Positions 1-11,247 of a stretch of 64,000 nt of DNA are shown piece after piece. Position 1 is the first letter of the stretch, and the number at the start of each line of letters is the position of its first letter. A program made the translations under genes and the position numbers. Under the pieces are notes generated by a model. That model saw nothing but the letters and a program-made list of their open reading frames with translations. It searched no databases and had not been told where the DNA came from. Source of the DNA: Nonlabens ulvanivorans (lineage in GTDB: Bacteria > Bacteroidota > Bacteroidia > Flavobacteriales > Flavobacteriaceae); the NCBI RefSeq assembly GCF_000755285.1, contig NZ_BBMK01000001.1, positions 186,001-250,000 on the forward strand, in the 5' to 3' direction.

Positions 1-1175
1 TTAAAGTTTGAAAAATCATAGGAATTACAATCATCATATTTATGATACCCATGTAAACGCCATAACGCTCTTTAGGAATATTAGAAATCACCATGAGATA
101 AGGAATACCCATCATACTTGCCCATCCTATACCAAATCCAGTTATAGCAAATAGCAACAAGTTTTTATCTGCTATATGAGGAAATGCTAGAAATCCAGCC
201 GCAGCAAGTAGCAAACAGACTGAATGAACTAATTTAGGACTGTACTTTTTTGCAAAGCCTACAAGTGCAAAGGCTACTAAAAATGTTACAACATTATACC
301 AGCCATTTACTAAAGCTGTCCAACTCACCGCTTCTTCATAAGCTGCTTCATTACTTGCTGGTGTAGCATTCCACACAGATAGCGCAACACTTTTTGATGA
401 ATTTTGCCAGTAACAGAATAATGCATACCATTGGAAAAGGTAAACTAAAGCTAGTTGCCACATAACCTTAGGCATATCCTTTATTGCAGAGGCTATTTCT
501 ACAAATGGACCTAATACTGATCGTTTTTCACTGCGCATTAAAGCTAGTTCTTCATCTGTAGGCGGAATCTCTTTAGTCTTGCTGATGCTCCATAAAATTG
601 TAGCTATGGAGCAAAATGCACCTAGAAAAAAAGAAGAAGCATAAACCCATGTAGCAAAGAGCCTGTTTTACCGACTATGAAAATCGGAAAAATGAAAATG
701 GAAAGATTTGCAAGCACCTGTCCTAAACCAGTGAAAAAACTTTGCATTTGAAAGCCAGTCGGTTGTTGTTCAGGTATCAACTTATCAGCAATTAAAGCTC
801 TGTAAGGTTCCATAGCTGTATTATTTCCCGCATCAAGAATCCATAATAATCCAGCTGCCATCCATAAAGAACTGCTAAAGGGAAAAAGTAATAAACTCAC
901 ACTACATAATAAGGCACCTATCAAAAAATAAGGTTTACGCCTCCCAAATTTAGGTGACCATGTTTTATCACTCATCGCACCTATAATGGGCTGGACTAGT
1001 AATCCAGTTACAGGTCCTGCAAGATGTAAAATAGGAATTTGATCCGGTGCCGCTCCCAAAAAATCATAGATTGGAGTGACCGCACTTTGTTGTAATCCAA
1101 AACTGTATTGAATCCCAAAAAACCGACATTCATATTCAAAATTTGCCAGAAGTTTAATTTTACTTTCCCTAACAT
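1..1175 (-). CDS. MFS sugar transporter, GPH/SLC45-like (3' end off window, two frame breaks)
   Basis: Inner-membrane sugar carrier of the major facilitator superfamily. Read across two frame breaks, the protein begins MLGKVKLNFWQILNMNVGFF at the ATG ending at 1175 and carries the cytoplasmic loop motif GRRKPY after TM2, typical of sucrose/maltose (GPH/SLC45-like) carriers. It runs off the left edge still in frame. The breaks are one missing T in each of two T-runs (plus-strand A-runs 1117-1122 and 626-632); restoring one base gives a continuous protein, so these look like sequence errors. It lies downstream of a TonB receptor and near a LacI gene, which suggests uptake of an oligosaccharide across both membranes. 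The substrate cannot be read from the sequence. Confidence 0.8.
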
Positions 1176-1357
1176 ATGGTTTTTCAGTTTTAAAAATTTA
1201 TGGATGTTTTACACCAAGAGATTAAAGCAACATTTACTTACACCATTAAATAATAGAGTTAGTATCAAATAAATAACACTAACTCCATTACACTATTGAA
1301 AACAAAAAACTAACTGATTCTTATCTGTCGTTAAGAGTATATGATTTGTTGAATATG

Positions 1358-1373
1358 CGCTTTCGCGAAAGCG
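1358..1373. repeat. 16-bp palindrome CGCTTTCGCGAAAGCG, copy 1
   Basis: Perfect palindrome in the 238-bp gap between the MFS gene and the TonB receptor. It is one of about 15 copies in this window. No T-run follows it, so it is not a standard terminator. The rest of the gap shows nothing else I can support. Confidence 0.9.
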
Positions 1374-1413
1374 AAATATACAATTTCTCTTACCCTACCG
1401 AACAGGTGAATTC

Positions 1414-4027
1414 TTAAAAATTATATTGTAATCCTAAAGAGATAGATCTTCCAGGAAGTGCTCTTGCTCTCAAGAAATTAGTTTGCCCTTCTACAATTGA
1501 ACCTTCCTCAGATTCAGTAATACCCAAAGTATCAAAAAGGTTGTTTGCAGATAGGTTTGCGTTTAAATCTTTAGTAATTCCTACATTAACAAATCCGTTA
1601 ACAATTACAAAACCAGGCATGATCAACTCATTTGTATCCTGAGCATAAGCTTTAGTTTGCCCTATAAAACTAAGGCCCAAAGAGTTTTGCTTATCTGCTC
1701 CAAAATTATAGGATGGGATTAAGTTATAGATAAAATCTGGTTGTCTTCTAGGAGCGTTACCTTCATTATCTCCGGATTCTAGAGTTGCATTTGTATAGGT
1801 AACAGCTCCTCTTACACTTAAATCGTTTATTCTATAAGATCCTTCTACTTCCACACCAAATGACTGATAATCATTATCAATAATTAAATCTGGGTTAGTT
1901 GCTTCAAAACCTGCTTGCTCAGTAGTTTTTGAATAGAAACCTGTTACATATATTGCTCCGTTATCAAAACCTTGCTTATATCCTATCTCAGCTTGATTTA
2001 AGAAGTCTAAGGCGTTAATTCTATCAGAGTTTTGGTAATCTAGTCCTGAGAATAAAATACGATCTGCCTTTGCAGCTGCACCTCTACTGTATCTAGCAAA
2101 TACCGCTTGTCTATCTTGAAGTTTGTAGTTGAGACCCAATGAGTAAGAAACATAATCGTAATCATAATCTACCGTAGTAGGAGCTGCATTATTTACACTA
2201 AATACATTTTGCTCTGGTGCTGAGATTACACCGTCATTGTTAATATCAACAGCAGATTCTGTTCCACCAGTAAAAGTACCATCTACTTTACCCATATCAA
2301 ATCTTATACTTGCATCTATATTCAATTTTTCTGATGCCTCTAAAGCAACGTTAACATATGGTGCAGAAACGTTGTACTGTGTATCATAGTTTCTTGCTAG
2401 GTTACCCCCAGAATGGCGTACCATAAGCGTATAATCCATTTTCACTTAATGGTGCTCCAGTTGGATCAAATGCGTTTATTAATCTTGCATTTTCACCTTG
2501 TACTTCTTGTAGATAAGAATTCCATGTCCAGTTCATAGAAATATTTTGAACCGATTTGAAGTAACCAAGTGTTACGTCCAAATTATCATAAGTCTTAGAT
2601 AATTTTAAATCATTCATAAAATTATTGAAATTCTCTAATTCTACATCAAACATGTGGATACGAGCTACTAAACTGCCGTCTGCCACAGGAGATCCGTCTG
2701 TAAATTGTAATGATGAACCTGTTCCAAACGATTCTGCAATATCAGCACCTGTAGCTACTTGAGATGGGAAAGGTGAAACAAAAGCTCCATTATTAGAAGC
2801 AAATCTACCGTTATTAGAAACACTCCAATCATTTCCTAAGTCAAAATTTGCAGAAATACCTACCGCTGTAGAAACTGGATGCATCCCATCTGCAACATTA
2901 CCGCGAGAACGTTCTCCATCTGGACCTAATCTCAAAGTTTGTAATAAATTAGGCGTGTGTAAAGATCCTGTAGTAGCATCAAAATTAGGAGCGCTTTCCC
3001 AAGTTGGGTTTGCATTTGTTCCAGATACTTGAATAGGACCTGGTAAATAAGCTATGGCTCTATCGTTAAGATACTTTCCATACACACGAACAGAACCTTT
3101 GTCAAATTTCTTCATTAAGCTCAACTTGAACTGTCCACCATTATTTGCTGTAAATCCAGCATCTCTTATTCCTTCTCCTACTCTATAAAAACCACCAGCA
3201 TGCATAAATAAATTATCTGCAATCTCAGTACCATAGGCAAAGTCTGTTCTAAAAGAATCATAATTTGCTCCAAAGGTTGTTCCTATAGTTCCACCTTCAG
3301 ACTGACCAGTTTTGCTAATAATGTTTATGATACCACCAGGAGCATTAGATGTTTGAGTTGATGCAGATCCTCCACGTATTGCTTCAATACGAGAAACGTT
3401 AGCATCAAATCTTGTGAAGATATCAGCTGTGGCAAAAGAAATATCACCATAAAGTAATACTGGTAATCCATCTTCTTGTATTTGAACATACTTAGAACCA
3501 CCAGAAGAGATAGGTACACCACGTACAGATATGTTAGAGTTACCTTCACCACCAGAAGATTCAGATCTTATACCTGGAATGGTTCTAAAAATTTCTGCTG
3601 TTGTTCTAGGAGCAGATTGTGCTATCGAAGTGGTACCTAAGGTAGTTACAGATACACTAGACTCAATTTTTGCTTTTGGATTAGTTACACCAGTTACCAC
3701 AATAGCATCTAGTGACTCGGCATCTTCTTGCATCACAAAGTCGTAAGTCATATCTCCACTAACGCTGATTTTCTTAGAGTATCTAGAATAGCCCAAAGAA
3801 GATCCTACGATTGTGTAGTCTCCGTTTGCAACGTTAGTAATGGAATAGTTACCGTCTATATCAGTAACTGCTCCTTTGTCAGTTCCCTGTAATATAACGT
3901 TTGCGCCAAAAACAGGTTCACCTGCTGCGTCTTTTACATTTCCACTGATAGTGGACTGTGCTACTACTGTCGTAACCGTCAGTATCATCATGAGCACAAA
4001 ACTCCAAGTAGTTTTTAAAATATTCAT
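1414..4027 (-). CDS. TonB-dependent receptor, carboxypeptidase-like N-domain (one frame break)
   Basis: Outer-membrane active transporter of about 870 residues once the frame is joined. It has a signal peptide (to about residue 23, ending VVAQ), a carboxypeptidase-regulatory-like beta-sandwich (about 24-110), a plug (about 125-235, with SVRGVPISSG and EAIRGGSAST), then a 22-strand-type barrel ending in an aromatic residue (LGLQYNF). The two halves meet at the C5 run 2405-2409: the codons read FWG then stop, while TGGGGT would continue FWGNLARNYD. That is one extra G. No SusD-like partner lies next to it. It faces the lacI gene with two LacI-type operators in between, so sugar-controlled expression is likely. 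Substrate unknown. Confidence 0.85.
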
Positions 4028-4115
4028 TTGAGTAAAATTTAGTTATAAAGTAAAAATTGTAGTTAATATTTGGCTAATGTATAATTAGAACCTAATAAAA
4101 ATGAATAATTCACAC

Positions 4116-4151
4116 CGAAAACGTTTTCGAAATAACCGAAAACGTTTTCGG
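4116..4151. promoter_or_regulatory. Two tandem LacI-family operators
   Basis: Two copies of the palindrome CGAAAACGTTTTCG, at 4116-4129 and 4137-4150, centred 21 bp apart (about two helical turns) in the gap between the divergent TonB receptor and lacI-like gene. The central CG and A/T-rich arms match the classical LacI/GalR operator form. The spacing would put two dimers on the same face of the helix. The sites are about 90-125 bp upstream of the receptor start and 17-52 bp upstream of the regulator start, so control of both genes is plausible. Confidence 0.8.
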
Positions 4152-4167
4152 TAAATATATTATATTC

Positions 4168-5215
4168 GTGAAACCGCTAAAAAAACCTGTATTGAAACCA
4201 GTTACTTTAAAACAAATCGCCGAAGAACTAAATATTTCTGTAACTACAGTTTCTAAAGCATTAAAAGATTATCCTGATGTAAGCGCAAAGACAAAGGTAG
4301 AGTTAAAGAACTTGCCTCGACTCTTAACTATAAGCCTAATGCTTTTGCAGTTAATTTACGGACCAAGGAATCTAAAACGATAGGTCTGGTAATACCTGTA
4401 ATTGTTCACCATTTTTTTGCTAACGTTATAAAAGGAATTTTATCACAAGCTGAGAAAAAAGGATATTTAGTAATCATTCTACAATCAAATGAATCTTATG
4501 AACTTGAAAAAAAACAAGTTGATTTATTGTTAAGAAAAGGCGTAGATGGAATCATTATATCTCTAGCAAATGATACCGTAAACTTTCAACATCTAAATGA
4601 AGTGATAGCTCAAGATAAGTCTCTCATTATGTTTGATAAAATTGCTAAAACGGTAAATTGTTCTAAAGTTATTATTAATGATAGACAAGCTGCTTATAAT
4701 GCAACTAAACATCTTATAGACACTGGCTGTAAAAGAATTGCTCATTTTAGAGGTTCTTTATTACCTCAAAACTCCATCGATCGCTTTCTAGGTTATAGAA
4801 AAGCACTGGAAGATCACAACATCCCTTATGACGCCTCTATAGTTATATATGTGAGTGCGCCGACAAAAGTTTTGAAGAAGGAGAACAAAACGCACTAAAA
4901 CTTCTTGAAGAACATGATGATGTAGATGGAATCTTTATCAATACAGATTTAGTAGCAATAGGAGCCATGTCTGCCTTTCAAAAAGCTGGCGTAAGAATTC
5001 CTGAAGATATAGCTATTGTGGGATTCAGCAATTGGTTCATGTCTTCAGTAATATCACCTAAGCTTACCACTATAGATCAACCAGGGTTTTTGATGGGAAA
5101 AACTGCTTTCAAACAATTATTCAAAGAGATCAAATCCAGAAAAAAGAATAAACCTATAGAATATAAAAAAATAGAACTAGCAACTGAATTGATTAATAGA
5201 GAATCGACTAAATAA
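4168..5215 (+). CDS. LacI-family transcriptional regulator (two frame breaks)
   Basis: DNA-binding regulator with an N-terminal helix-turn-helix (TLKQIAEELNISVTTVSKAL) and a periplasmic-binding-like effector domain (GIIISLAND, INDRQAAYNATKHLID, GFSNWFMSSVISP). GTG at 4168 gives the full HTH. The frame breaks near 4298 (GTAGAG for a likely GTAAGAG) and again near 4841-4855; restoring one base at each gives one protein of about 348 residues, the normal family size. I treat it as one gene with sequence errors, though real decay cannot be excluded. It is divergent from the TonB receptor, with two palindromic operators immediately upstream, which suggests autoregulation and control of the sugar locus. 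Confidence 0.75.
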
Positions 5216-5219
5216 TCGA

Positions 5220-6566
5220 TTACCTTTTTTCAAAAAACAAATTTGCATTCTTAGGCTTCAAAGTGATCAGTGGATGGTAATCGATATGATCTTGAACTGG
5301 TGTGATGTCAAATCGTTCTAGCATGCGTCTTACTACCAGCATCATTTCCATCATGGCAAAATTATTCCCTACGCACATGCGTGGTCCTGCGCCAAAAGGA
5401 AAATAAAAATCTCTATACCTTTTTGCCTTAGCTGGTTCAAATCTGCTCGGGTCAAAAGCTTCTGGGTTTTCCCATAAGTCTTTACGGCGGTGCATCTCAT
5501 AAAATGAAACGAGCCAAATGCTTTCTTTCTCTATAACTATATCTTCACATTCATCTGCCTCTAGCGCTACTCGATCCGTTACATAAGCTGGTGGATACAA
5601 TCTCAAGGTTTCTTCCACGCATTGCTTGAGATACGGCATGTCCATCAATTGGCTCATGAGTGTTTCGTCAAGATTGGCTTTTGAAATATCTTCTCTAGCC
5701 TTGTCTATGGTTTCAGGATGATGGGCTAGTAATTGTGCTGCAAAGCTTAATGCGTTTGCTGTAGTTTCATGACCTGCGATAAACAATACTAAAATCTCGT
5801 CTACGAGTTGGTCGTCTTCCATGTGAGTACCGTCTTCATAAGTGCTGTGTAATAACATATCCAGTAAATCACCTGGTTCTTTATCACTTTGTCTACGATT
5901 AGTAATAATGGTACGCAATAAATCGCGAGCCTCGTCCACTAAGGATAATGCATGAGGAACACTATTTGTTCCAGATAGCCATTCTCTATCAAAGTACCAC
6001 TTCATCCATGGGATACGTAGTTCTTTAATCAACATTTTTTGTGCTTGCTCTGTAATTTCTTGAAGTCTAGAAATCTTTTGCTCTAAGTTCTCTATATCAG
6101 CAAAATCAAATAAGCTTCTCGCGACCACTTTAAAAGCTAGATCATTGAAAATAGCATACACATCAGTTACTTCACATAGCTTTATACGATCTAGTTCTTC
6201 ATTAATAACCACATCCATAGTATCCATAAAGTTATTAATGGATTTTTTATAGAATGCTGGTTGGATTAATTTTCGATTAGCACGCCATTTCTCACCATTT
6301 TCTGTAAGTAATCCATGACCAATGTATTTCCCTAAATCATCGGTTTGTAAAGATGATTTATGATAATTCTTTTGATTCTTTTGAAGAATGTGCTGTGTGA
6401 TTTTCTCATCACAGGTAAAGTGAATCATAAGTCCTGGCTTAGGACTTATCTTAAAGGTATTCCCATACTTCTCAAAATTCTCTCTGTGGAATGGTAATGG
6501 ATTCTTGTAAATCTGTCTTGATTTAGCTAAAAAAGTAAGTGCTGGAACTTGAGCTATTTCTCTCAT
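5220..6566 (-). CDS. Cytochrome P450
   Basis: Haem-thiolate monooxygenase of 448 residues, without an N-terminal membrane anchor, so soluble. It shows the I-helix oxygen-activation motif AGHETT (264-269), the K-helix ExxR (319-322, ETLR), and the haem-binding loop FPFGAGPRMCVG with ligand Cys398. The start codon overlaps the ruvB stop (TAATG), so it is probably translated by coupling behind ruvB. No ferredoxin or reductase partner lies nearby, so electrons must come from elsewhere. AGHETT and ExxR place it in the general fatty-acid/terpenoid P450 class, but the substrate cannot be deduced. Confidence 0.93.
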   Translation of the reverse strand: MREIAQVPALTFLAKSRQIYKNPLPFHRENFEKYGNTFKISPKPGLMIHFTCDEKITQHILQKNQKNYHKSSLQTDDLGKYIGHGLLTENGEKWRANRKLIQPAFYKKSINNFMDTMDVVINEELDRIKLCEVTDVYAIFNDLAFKVVARSLFDFADIENLEQKISRLQEITEQAQKMLIKELRIPWMKWYFDREWLSGTNSVPHALSLVDEARDLLRTIITNRRQSDKEPGDLLDMLLHSTYEDGTHMEDDQLVDEILVLFIAGHETTANALSFAAQLLAHHPETIDKAREDISKANLDETLMSQLMDMPYLKQCVEETLRLYPPAYVTDRVALEADECEDIVIEKESIWLVSFYEMHRRKDLWENPEAFDPSRFEPAKAKRYRDFYFPFGAGPRMCVGNNFAMMEMMLVVRRMLERFDITPVQDHIDYHPLITLKPKNANLFFEKR

Positions 6567-7594
6567 TAATTATCAAATAAGCCTCCTAATGCATTTCCTT
6601 TGATTTTACCCATGTGTTTATAAGCAAGCTCTGTTACTTCACGACCACGTGGTGTGCGCATTATAAATCCTTGTTGAATCAAAAATGGCTCATACACTTC
6701 TTCGATAGTCTCTGCACTTTCGGACACAGCAGTTGCAATAGTTGTTAGACCTACTGGTCCACCTTTGAACTTATCGATAATGGTTAGTAAGATTTTATTA
6801 TCCATCTCATCAAGACCATTTGCATCAACATTAAGAGCTTTCAACGAGTACTTAGCAATCTTTAAATCTATGTTCCCATCGCCTTTAATTTGTGCAAAGT
6901 CGCGCACTCTACGTAGCAATGCGTTTGCGATACGTGGTGTACCACGACTGCGACCAGCAATCTCAATGGCAGCATCCTCATGAATTGGCACATTTAAAAT
7001 CTCGGCACTACGAGTGACAATAGTAGAAAGTAATTCTGTTGAATAATATTGTAGCCTAGACTGTATACCAAAACGAGCACGCATCGGTGCCGTAAGCAAT
7101 CCAGATCTTGTAGTAGCACCTATTAAGGTAAAAGGCGCAAGATTGATTTGAACAGTCCTAGCGTTGGGACCAGTTTCAATCATAATATCAATCTTATAGT
7201 CCTCCATAGCACTATACAAGTACTCTTCTACAATAGGACTTAATCTATGAATCTCATCTATGAATAGCACATCACGCTCATCTAGATTAGTTAATAATCC
7301 AGCCAGATCACCTGGCTTATCCAGAACTGGTCCTGAAGTCACTTTGATTCCTACTCCTAATTCATTTGCTAAGATATGTGCCAGTGTAGTTTTACCTAAT
7401 CCAGGTGGTCCATGAAACAAAGCGTGATCGAGAGCTTCTTCCCGTTGATTTGCTGCCTCAACAAATATTTTAAGATTTTCAAGCACCTGATCTTGCCCTG
7501 CAAAATCATCAAAACTTAAAGGTCTTAATGCTCTTTCTACATCATTCTCTTCATGAGAGAAATGACTACCAGTTGGATCTAAATGTTCATTCAT
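6566..7594 (-). CDS. ruvB: Holliday junction branch migration ATPase RuvB
   Basis: Hexameric AAA+ motor that drives branch migration of Holliday junctions with RuvA. The 342-residue length is normal. Visible features are Walker [10 protein letters not shown] (62-70), Walker B DEIH (113-116), the sensor region [18 protein letters not shown], and the C-terminal winged helix with RTPRGR, which contacts DNA. ruvA and ruvC are not adjacent. The P450 gene follows with a 1-nt stop/start overlap. The reading frame is intact. Confidence 0.97.
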   Translation of the reverse strand: MNEHLDPTGSHFSHEENDVERALRPLSFDDFAGQDQVLENLKIFVEAANQREEALDHALFHGPPGLGKTTLAHILANELGVGIKVTSGPVLDKPGDLAGLLTNLDERDVLFIDEIHRLSPIVEEYLYSAMEDYKIDIMIETGPNARTVQINLAPFTLIGATTRSGLLTAPMRARFGIQSRLQYYSTELLSTIVTRSAEILNVPIHEDAAIEIAGRSRGTPRIANALLRRVRDFAQIKGDGNIDLKIAKYSLKALNVDANGLDEMDNKILLTIIDKFKGGPVGLTTIATAVSESAETIEEVYEPFLIQQGFIMRTPRGREVTELAYKHMGKIKGNALGGLFDN

Positions 7595-7649
7595 ATATCA
7601 AAGATAATGTTCAATCCGTTGCTTTGATAATATAGAGATGTTTTTATTA

Positions 7650-7665
7650 CGCTTTCGCGAAAGCG
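7650..7665. repeat. 16-bp palindrome CGCTTTCGCGAAAGCG, copy 2
   Basis: Perfect copy in the gap between ruvB and the peroxiredoxin-like gene, about 55 bp upstream of the ruvB start. Flanks ATTA/TGAT extend it slightly. No downstream T-run. Confidence 0.9.
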
Positions 7666-7723
7666 TGATAACAAAAGCTTAACTCATTTTAATAATAGCT
7701 TATGACCTTACCTAACTCAACAA

Positions 7724-8269
7724 TTGTATATTGAAATAAAAATAGTGAAGCCAAAAGAACATACCCCCCCAAAATTAGAAGTGACATTGATAAATCAAAG
7801 TAAATGGTCACTAGATGAACAAAAGCCTGATAAATATAATATGATTGTGTTTTATCGAGGTGATCACTGTCCCGTATGTAAAAAGCAACTTGAAACTGTA
7901 ACTGAACACTTGCCTGACTTTAAAGAAAGAGGTATTGATGTGATAGCCATAAGCATGGACAGTAAGGATAGAGCAGATAAATCATCGAATGATTGGAATA
8001 TAGACGGATTGACCATAGGATATGATTTACCAGTAGAAACTGCAAAAGAATGGGGGGGACTTTACTTATCAAAAGCGATTAGTGACAAAGAACCCGACTT
8101 GTTTTCAGAACCTGCTATATTTTTAATCAAGCCTGACAAGACTTTATTCTTTGCATCGATTCAAACAATGCCATTTGCAAGACCTAAAATTACTGACCTT
8201 ATTAAATCAATTGATTTGTCGAGGATAAAAACTATCCAGCAAGAGGAGAAGCTTAAAACCAGTATATAA
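7724..8269 (+). CDS. Peroxiredoxin-like (AhpC/TSA) family protein
   Basis: Thioredoxin-fold protein of about 181 residues with an active-site-like CPVC (C49, C52) after FYRGDH, followed by the AhpC/TSA pattern GIDVIAISMDS. A resolving or peroxidatic role for the first Cys is inferred from family. The start is uncertain: TTG 7724 or GTG 7745, with no clear ribosome site. The frame contains a C7 run (7764-7770, Thr-Pro-Pro) and a G7 run (8052-8058, Trp-Gly-Gly) that each probably contain one extra codon relative to relatives. Followed directly by a strong bidirectional terminator. Confidence 0.8.
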   Translation: MYIEIKIVKPKEHTPPKLEVTLINQSKWSLDEQKPDKYNMIVFYRGDHCPVCKKQLETVTEHLPDFKERGIDVIAISMDSKDRADKSSNDWNIDGLTIGYDLPVETAKEWGGLYLSKAISDKEPDLFSEPAIFLIKPDKTLFFASIQTMPFARPKITDLIKSIDLSRIKTIQQEEKLKTSI

Positions 8270-8296
8270 AAAAAGCCGCTTTACAGCGGCTTTTTT
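8266..8296. terminator. Bidirectional intrinsic terminator
   Basis: Stem AAAGCCGCT / AGCGGCTTT with a TTAC loop and A-run/T-run flanks, lying between the convergent peroxiredoxin-like gene and ctaD. It should end both transcripts. Confidence 0.9.
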
Positions 8297-8313
8297 ATAT
8301 AATCAAATCAACA

Positions 8314-10140
8314 TTAATGATTCATTTCTTCTTCACCATCTTGTAATGGGATATGTTGTGGAGTATAATCCTGTCCAGGTATTACATACTCGCCATTATC
8401 ATTAACTTTTGAGTAATCGTATGCCCATCTGTGAACATGAGGAATAGGTCCATCCCAGTTACCATGAATGTGCTTATCACCCGTTGTCCACTCTAATGTA
8501 TTAGATTTCCATGGATTTGCCGGTGCTTTCTTACCATAAAATATCGAACTTACAAAGTTGTAAACGAATATCAATTGAGCAAGAGCTGTTGCAATAGCAA
8601 AATAGGTGATCAATTGATTAGTATCTGCAAGATCATCAAAATAAGGGAAGTTAGTATTAGTATAATAACGACGTGGTAAACCAGCCATACCTATAAAGTG
8701 CATCGGGAAGAAAACCCCCCCATAAGCACCGATTGCAGTCAACCAGAAGTGTGCATAACCCAGATTCTTATTCATCATCTTATTAAACATCTTTGGGAAC
8801 CAATGGTAAACTCCCGCAAATAATCCATAAAGAGCAGATATACCCATTACTAAGTGGAAGTGAGCAACAACGAAGTAAGTATCATGAACATTTATATCAA
8901 GCGTACTATCCCCCCCTAAAATGATACCTGTTAATCCACCAGTAATAAAAGTAGATACAAGTCCAATTGAGAAAAGCATTGCTGGATTGAGTTGCAAATT
9001 ACCTTTCCATAATGTAGTAATATAATTAAATGCTTTTACCGCAGATGGAATCGCAATTAATAAAGTTGTAAAAGTAAATACCGAACCTAGGAAAGGATTC
9101 ATACCAGAAACAAACATATGGTGACCCCCATACTATCGTAGATAAGAATGCAATCGCTAAAATAGAGCTACCATAGCTCTATAACCAAAAATCGGTTTAC
9201 GAGAGTTAGTTGCTATAATTTCAGATGTGATACCTAAAGCTGGTAATAATACAATATAAACTTCTGGGTGACCTAAAAACCAGAAAAGGTGTTCAAATAA
9301 AACAGGAGAACCACCTTGATGAGCCAATACCTCACCTTTAATATAGATATCTGATAAGAAAAAAGAAGTTCCAAAACTTCTATCCATAATCAATAATAAC
9401 GCAGCTGCAAATAACACAGGGAACGAAACAACACCTATAATAGCGGTAACAAAAAACGCCCAAATAGTTAAAGGAAGTCTAGTCATAGACATACCTTTTG
9501 TACGCATATTAATAACGGTCACAACATAGTTTAATGATCCTAATAAAGAAGAGGCAATAAAGATAGCCATAGAAACCAACCATAATGTCATACCCATTCC
9601 TGAACCAGGCATAGCCTTAGCAACAGCACTTAATGGAGGATAAATAGTCCAACCAGCTGCGGCAGGTCCCAATTCAACAAATAATGAACTGATCATTATT
9701 GCAGAAGAAAGAAAGAATAACCAATAAGAAACCATGTTTAAGAAACCAGAAGCCATATCACGAGCCCCTATCTGCAAAGGAATCAAAAAGTTAGAAAACG
9801 TTCCACTTAAACCTGCAGTTAAAACAAAGAATACCATTATAGTACCGTGAATAGTCACTAATGCTAAATAAATATTAGGATCCATTACACCACCTGGTGC
9901 CCATTTACCTAAAAGAGCCTCAAAAATAACATTTGGTTGCTCAGGATTTGCAATCTGCATTCTCATTAGAACAGACATCAAGATACCAATAGCACCCATA
10001 ATAAGTCCTGTAATAAGATATTGCTTGGCAATCATCTTATGATCAGTTGAGAAAATGTATTTTGTTACAAATGTTTCTTTGTGATGGTGATGACCATCAT
10101 CATGTCCATGCTCTGTTGCTGCTGCAATCACTTGTCCCAT
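8314..10140 (-). CDS. ctaD: Cytochrome c oxidase subunit I (two compensating frame breaks)
   Basis: Haem-copper oxidase catalytic subunit, about 605 residues, polytopic inner-membrane protein reducing O2 to water. Ligand motifs are visible: TIHGTIMVFF (haem a), GHPEVY (CuB His and cross-linked Tyr), HHMF (CuB), and HDTYFVVAHFHLVMG (haems a3 and a). The N-terminus has a His-rich stretch (EHGHDDGHHHHKE). The frame is lost near 9172 (one T missing in MVASIL) and regained at the C5 run 9125-9129 (one G too many in VWGHHMF). Two C7 runs (8715-8721, 8910-8916) add a Gly in YGVFFP and ILGDS, both normally single-Gly in this family. Last gene of the act-cox operon. Confidence 0.95.
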
Positions 10141-10145
10141 ATATC

Positions 10146-11225
10146 TTAGTTTTCAGCGTTAGCTAAAGTTGTTTCAAAAGTTGTTTGTGTTTCTAACCAC
10201 TTGTTGTAATCCTCTTCAGATTCAACTACTATCTTCATTTGCATATTATAGTGCGATGCACCACAAATTTTATTACATAATAAATAGTATTCAAATTCAT
10301 AAGGATCTAAAGCTACATCACCTGAAGCTTCCAATTCTTTACTTTTTTGTCGTCTAATTTCATTAATCTTACGAACCTTTTCAGTCATAAATTCTGTTGA
10401 CTTATAATCTTCAGAAGTTACTGTAGGAGTAAAACTAAATTTAGTTACCATTCCTGGAACAACGTTCATTTGTGCTCTGAAATGTGGCATGTAAGCAGAG
10501 TGTAAAACATCCTGACTACGGAAATTAAATACTACAGGTCGATTAACTGGCAAATGCAATTCAGTTGCTACCATATCATCCTTACCATCGGCATCAGTAG
10601 GATCTATACCTAGGATATTAGATCCTTCAATGAAACGCACATTAGCATCACCGAGAGTATTATCCACACCACTATATCTTACTTTCCAACCAAATTGATA
10701 AGCATAAACTTCGACTACTAATGGGTCTTCATGTTTATCAACATCCATAATGTCATTCCATGAGAATAATCCCCCCCAAAGGATTAAACCTGCTAATACT
10801 ACAACTGGAATAGCTGTCCAAATAAACTCAAGTCTATCATTATCTGCATAGAATAAAGCTTTTTGACCTTTTTTACCACGGTATTTATAGCTAAACCAAT
10901 GTAATAATGCTTGAGTTAGAAATTGAACAATCATTATAACAACTGTAGTCAGAATCAATAATGAGTCGTATTCAGCACCATGCTCAGATGCTGCGTCTGG
11001 TAAAAAGAAATCTTGATACCCAATAAAACAAGCAATCATCATTACATACATTGCTATAACAAAGTAAAGCATGTATTTACCTTGACGATCATTATCAGCG
11101 TCATTAGCGATTTCACCATCAGCACTTGATGCTTCAGGAGATTTTCCTAGCTGGACGATTTTTGAAATTTGCCATAAAGCAATCACAAATAAAGCAGCAA
11201 TTAATATGATAAGAAATGCAGTCAT
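10146..11225 (-). CDS. coxB: Cytochrome c oxidase subunit II
   Basis: CuA-carrying subunit of 359 residues that accepts electrons and hands them to subunit I. It has an N-terminal hydrophobic helix, two more transmembrane helices flanking the loop (YVMMIACFIGYQDF; TTVVIMIVQFLTQALLHW), and a periplasmic cupredoxin domain. The CuA ligands are readable in CNKICGASHYNM (Cys-x3-Cys-x3-His-x2-Met), with the upstream His in LHSAYMPHFRAQ. There is no fused cytochrome c domain. A C7 run (10771-10777) encodes LWGGLF where relatives usually have LWGL. It is 5 bp from ctaD and 22 bp from actF, inside one operon. Confidence 0.96.
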   Translation of the reverse strand: MTAFLIILIAALFVIALWQISKIVQLGKSPEASSADGEIANDADNDRQGKYMLYFVIAMYVMMIACFIGYQDFFLPDAASEHGAEYDSLLILTTVVIMIVQFLTQALLHWFSYKYRGKKGQKALFYADNDRLEFIWTAIPVVVLAGLILWGGLFSWNDIMDVDKHEDPLVVEVYAYQFGWKVRYSGVDNTLGDANVRFIEGSNILGIDPTDADGKDDMVATELHLPVNRPVVFNFRSQDVLHSAYMPHFRAQMNVVPGMVTKFSFTPTVTSEDYKSTEFMTEKVRKINEIRRQKSKELEASGDVALDPYEFEYYLLCNKICGASHYNMQMKIVVESEEDYNKWLETQTTFETTLANAEN

Positions 11226-11247
11226 TTCAGTGTTTTTCTATAATTAA

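Noticed and set aside
4168..5215. LacI gene as a decayed pseudogene
   Set aside because: Only two one-base breaks, full conserved motifs and intact operators; the same kind of break affects essential genes here.
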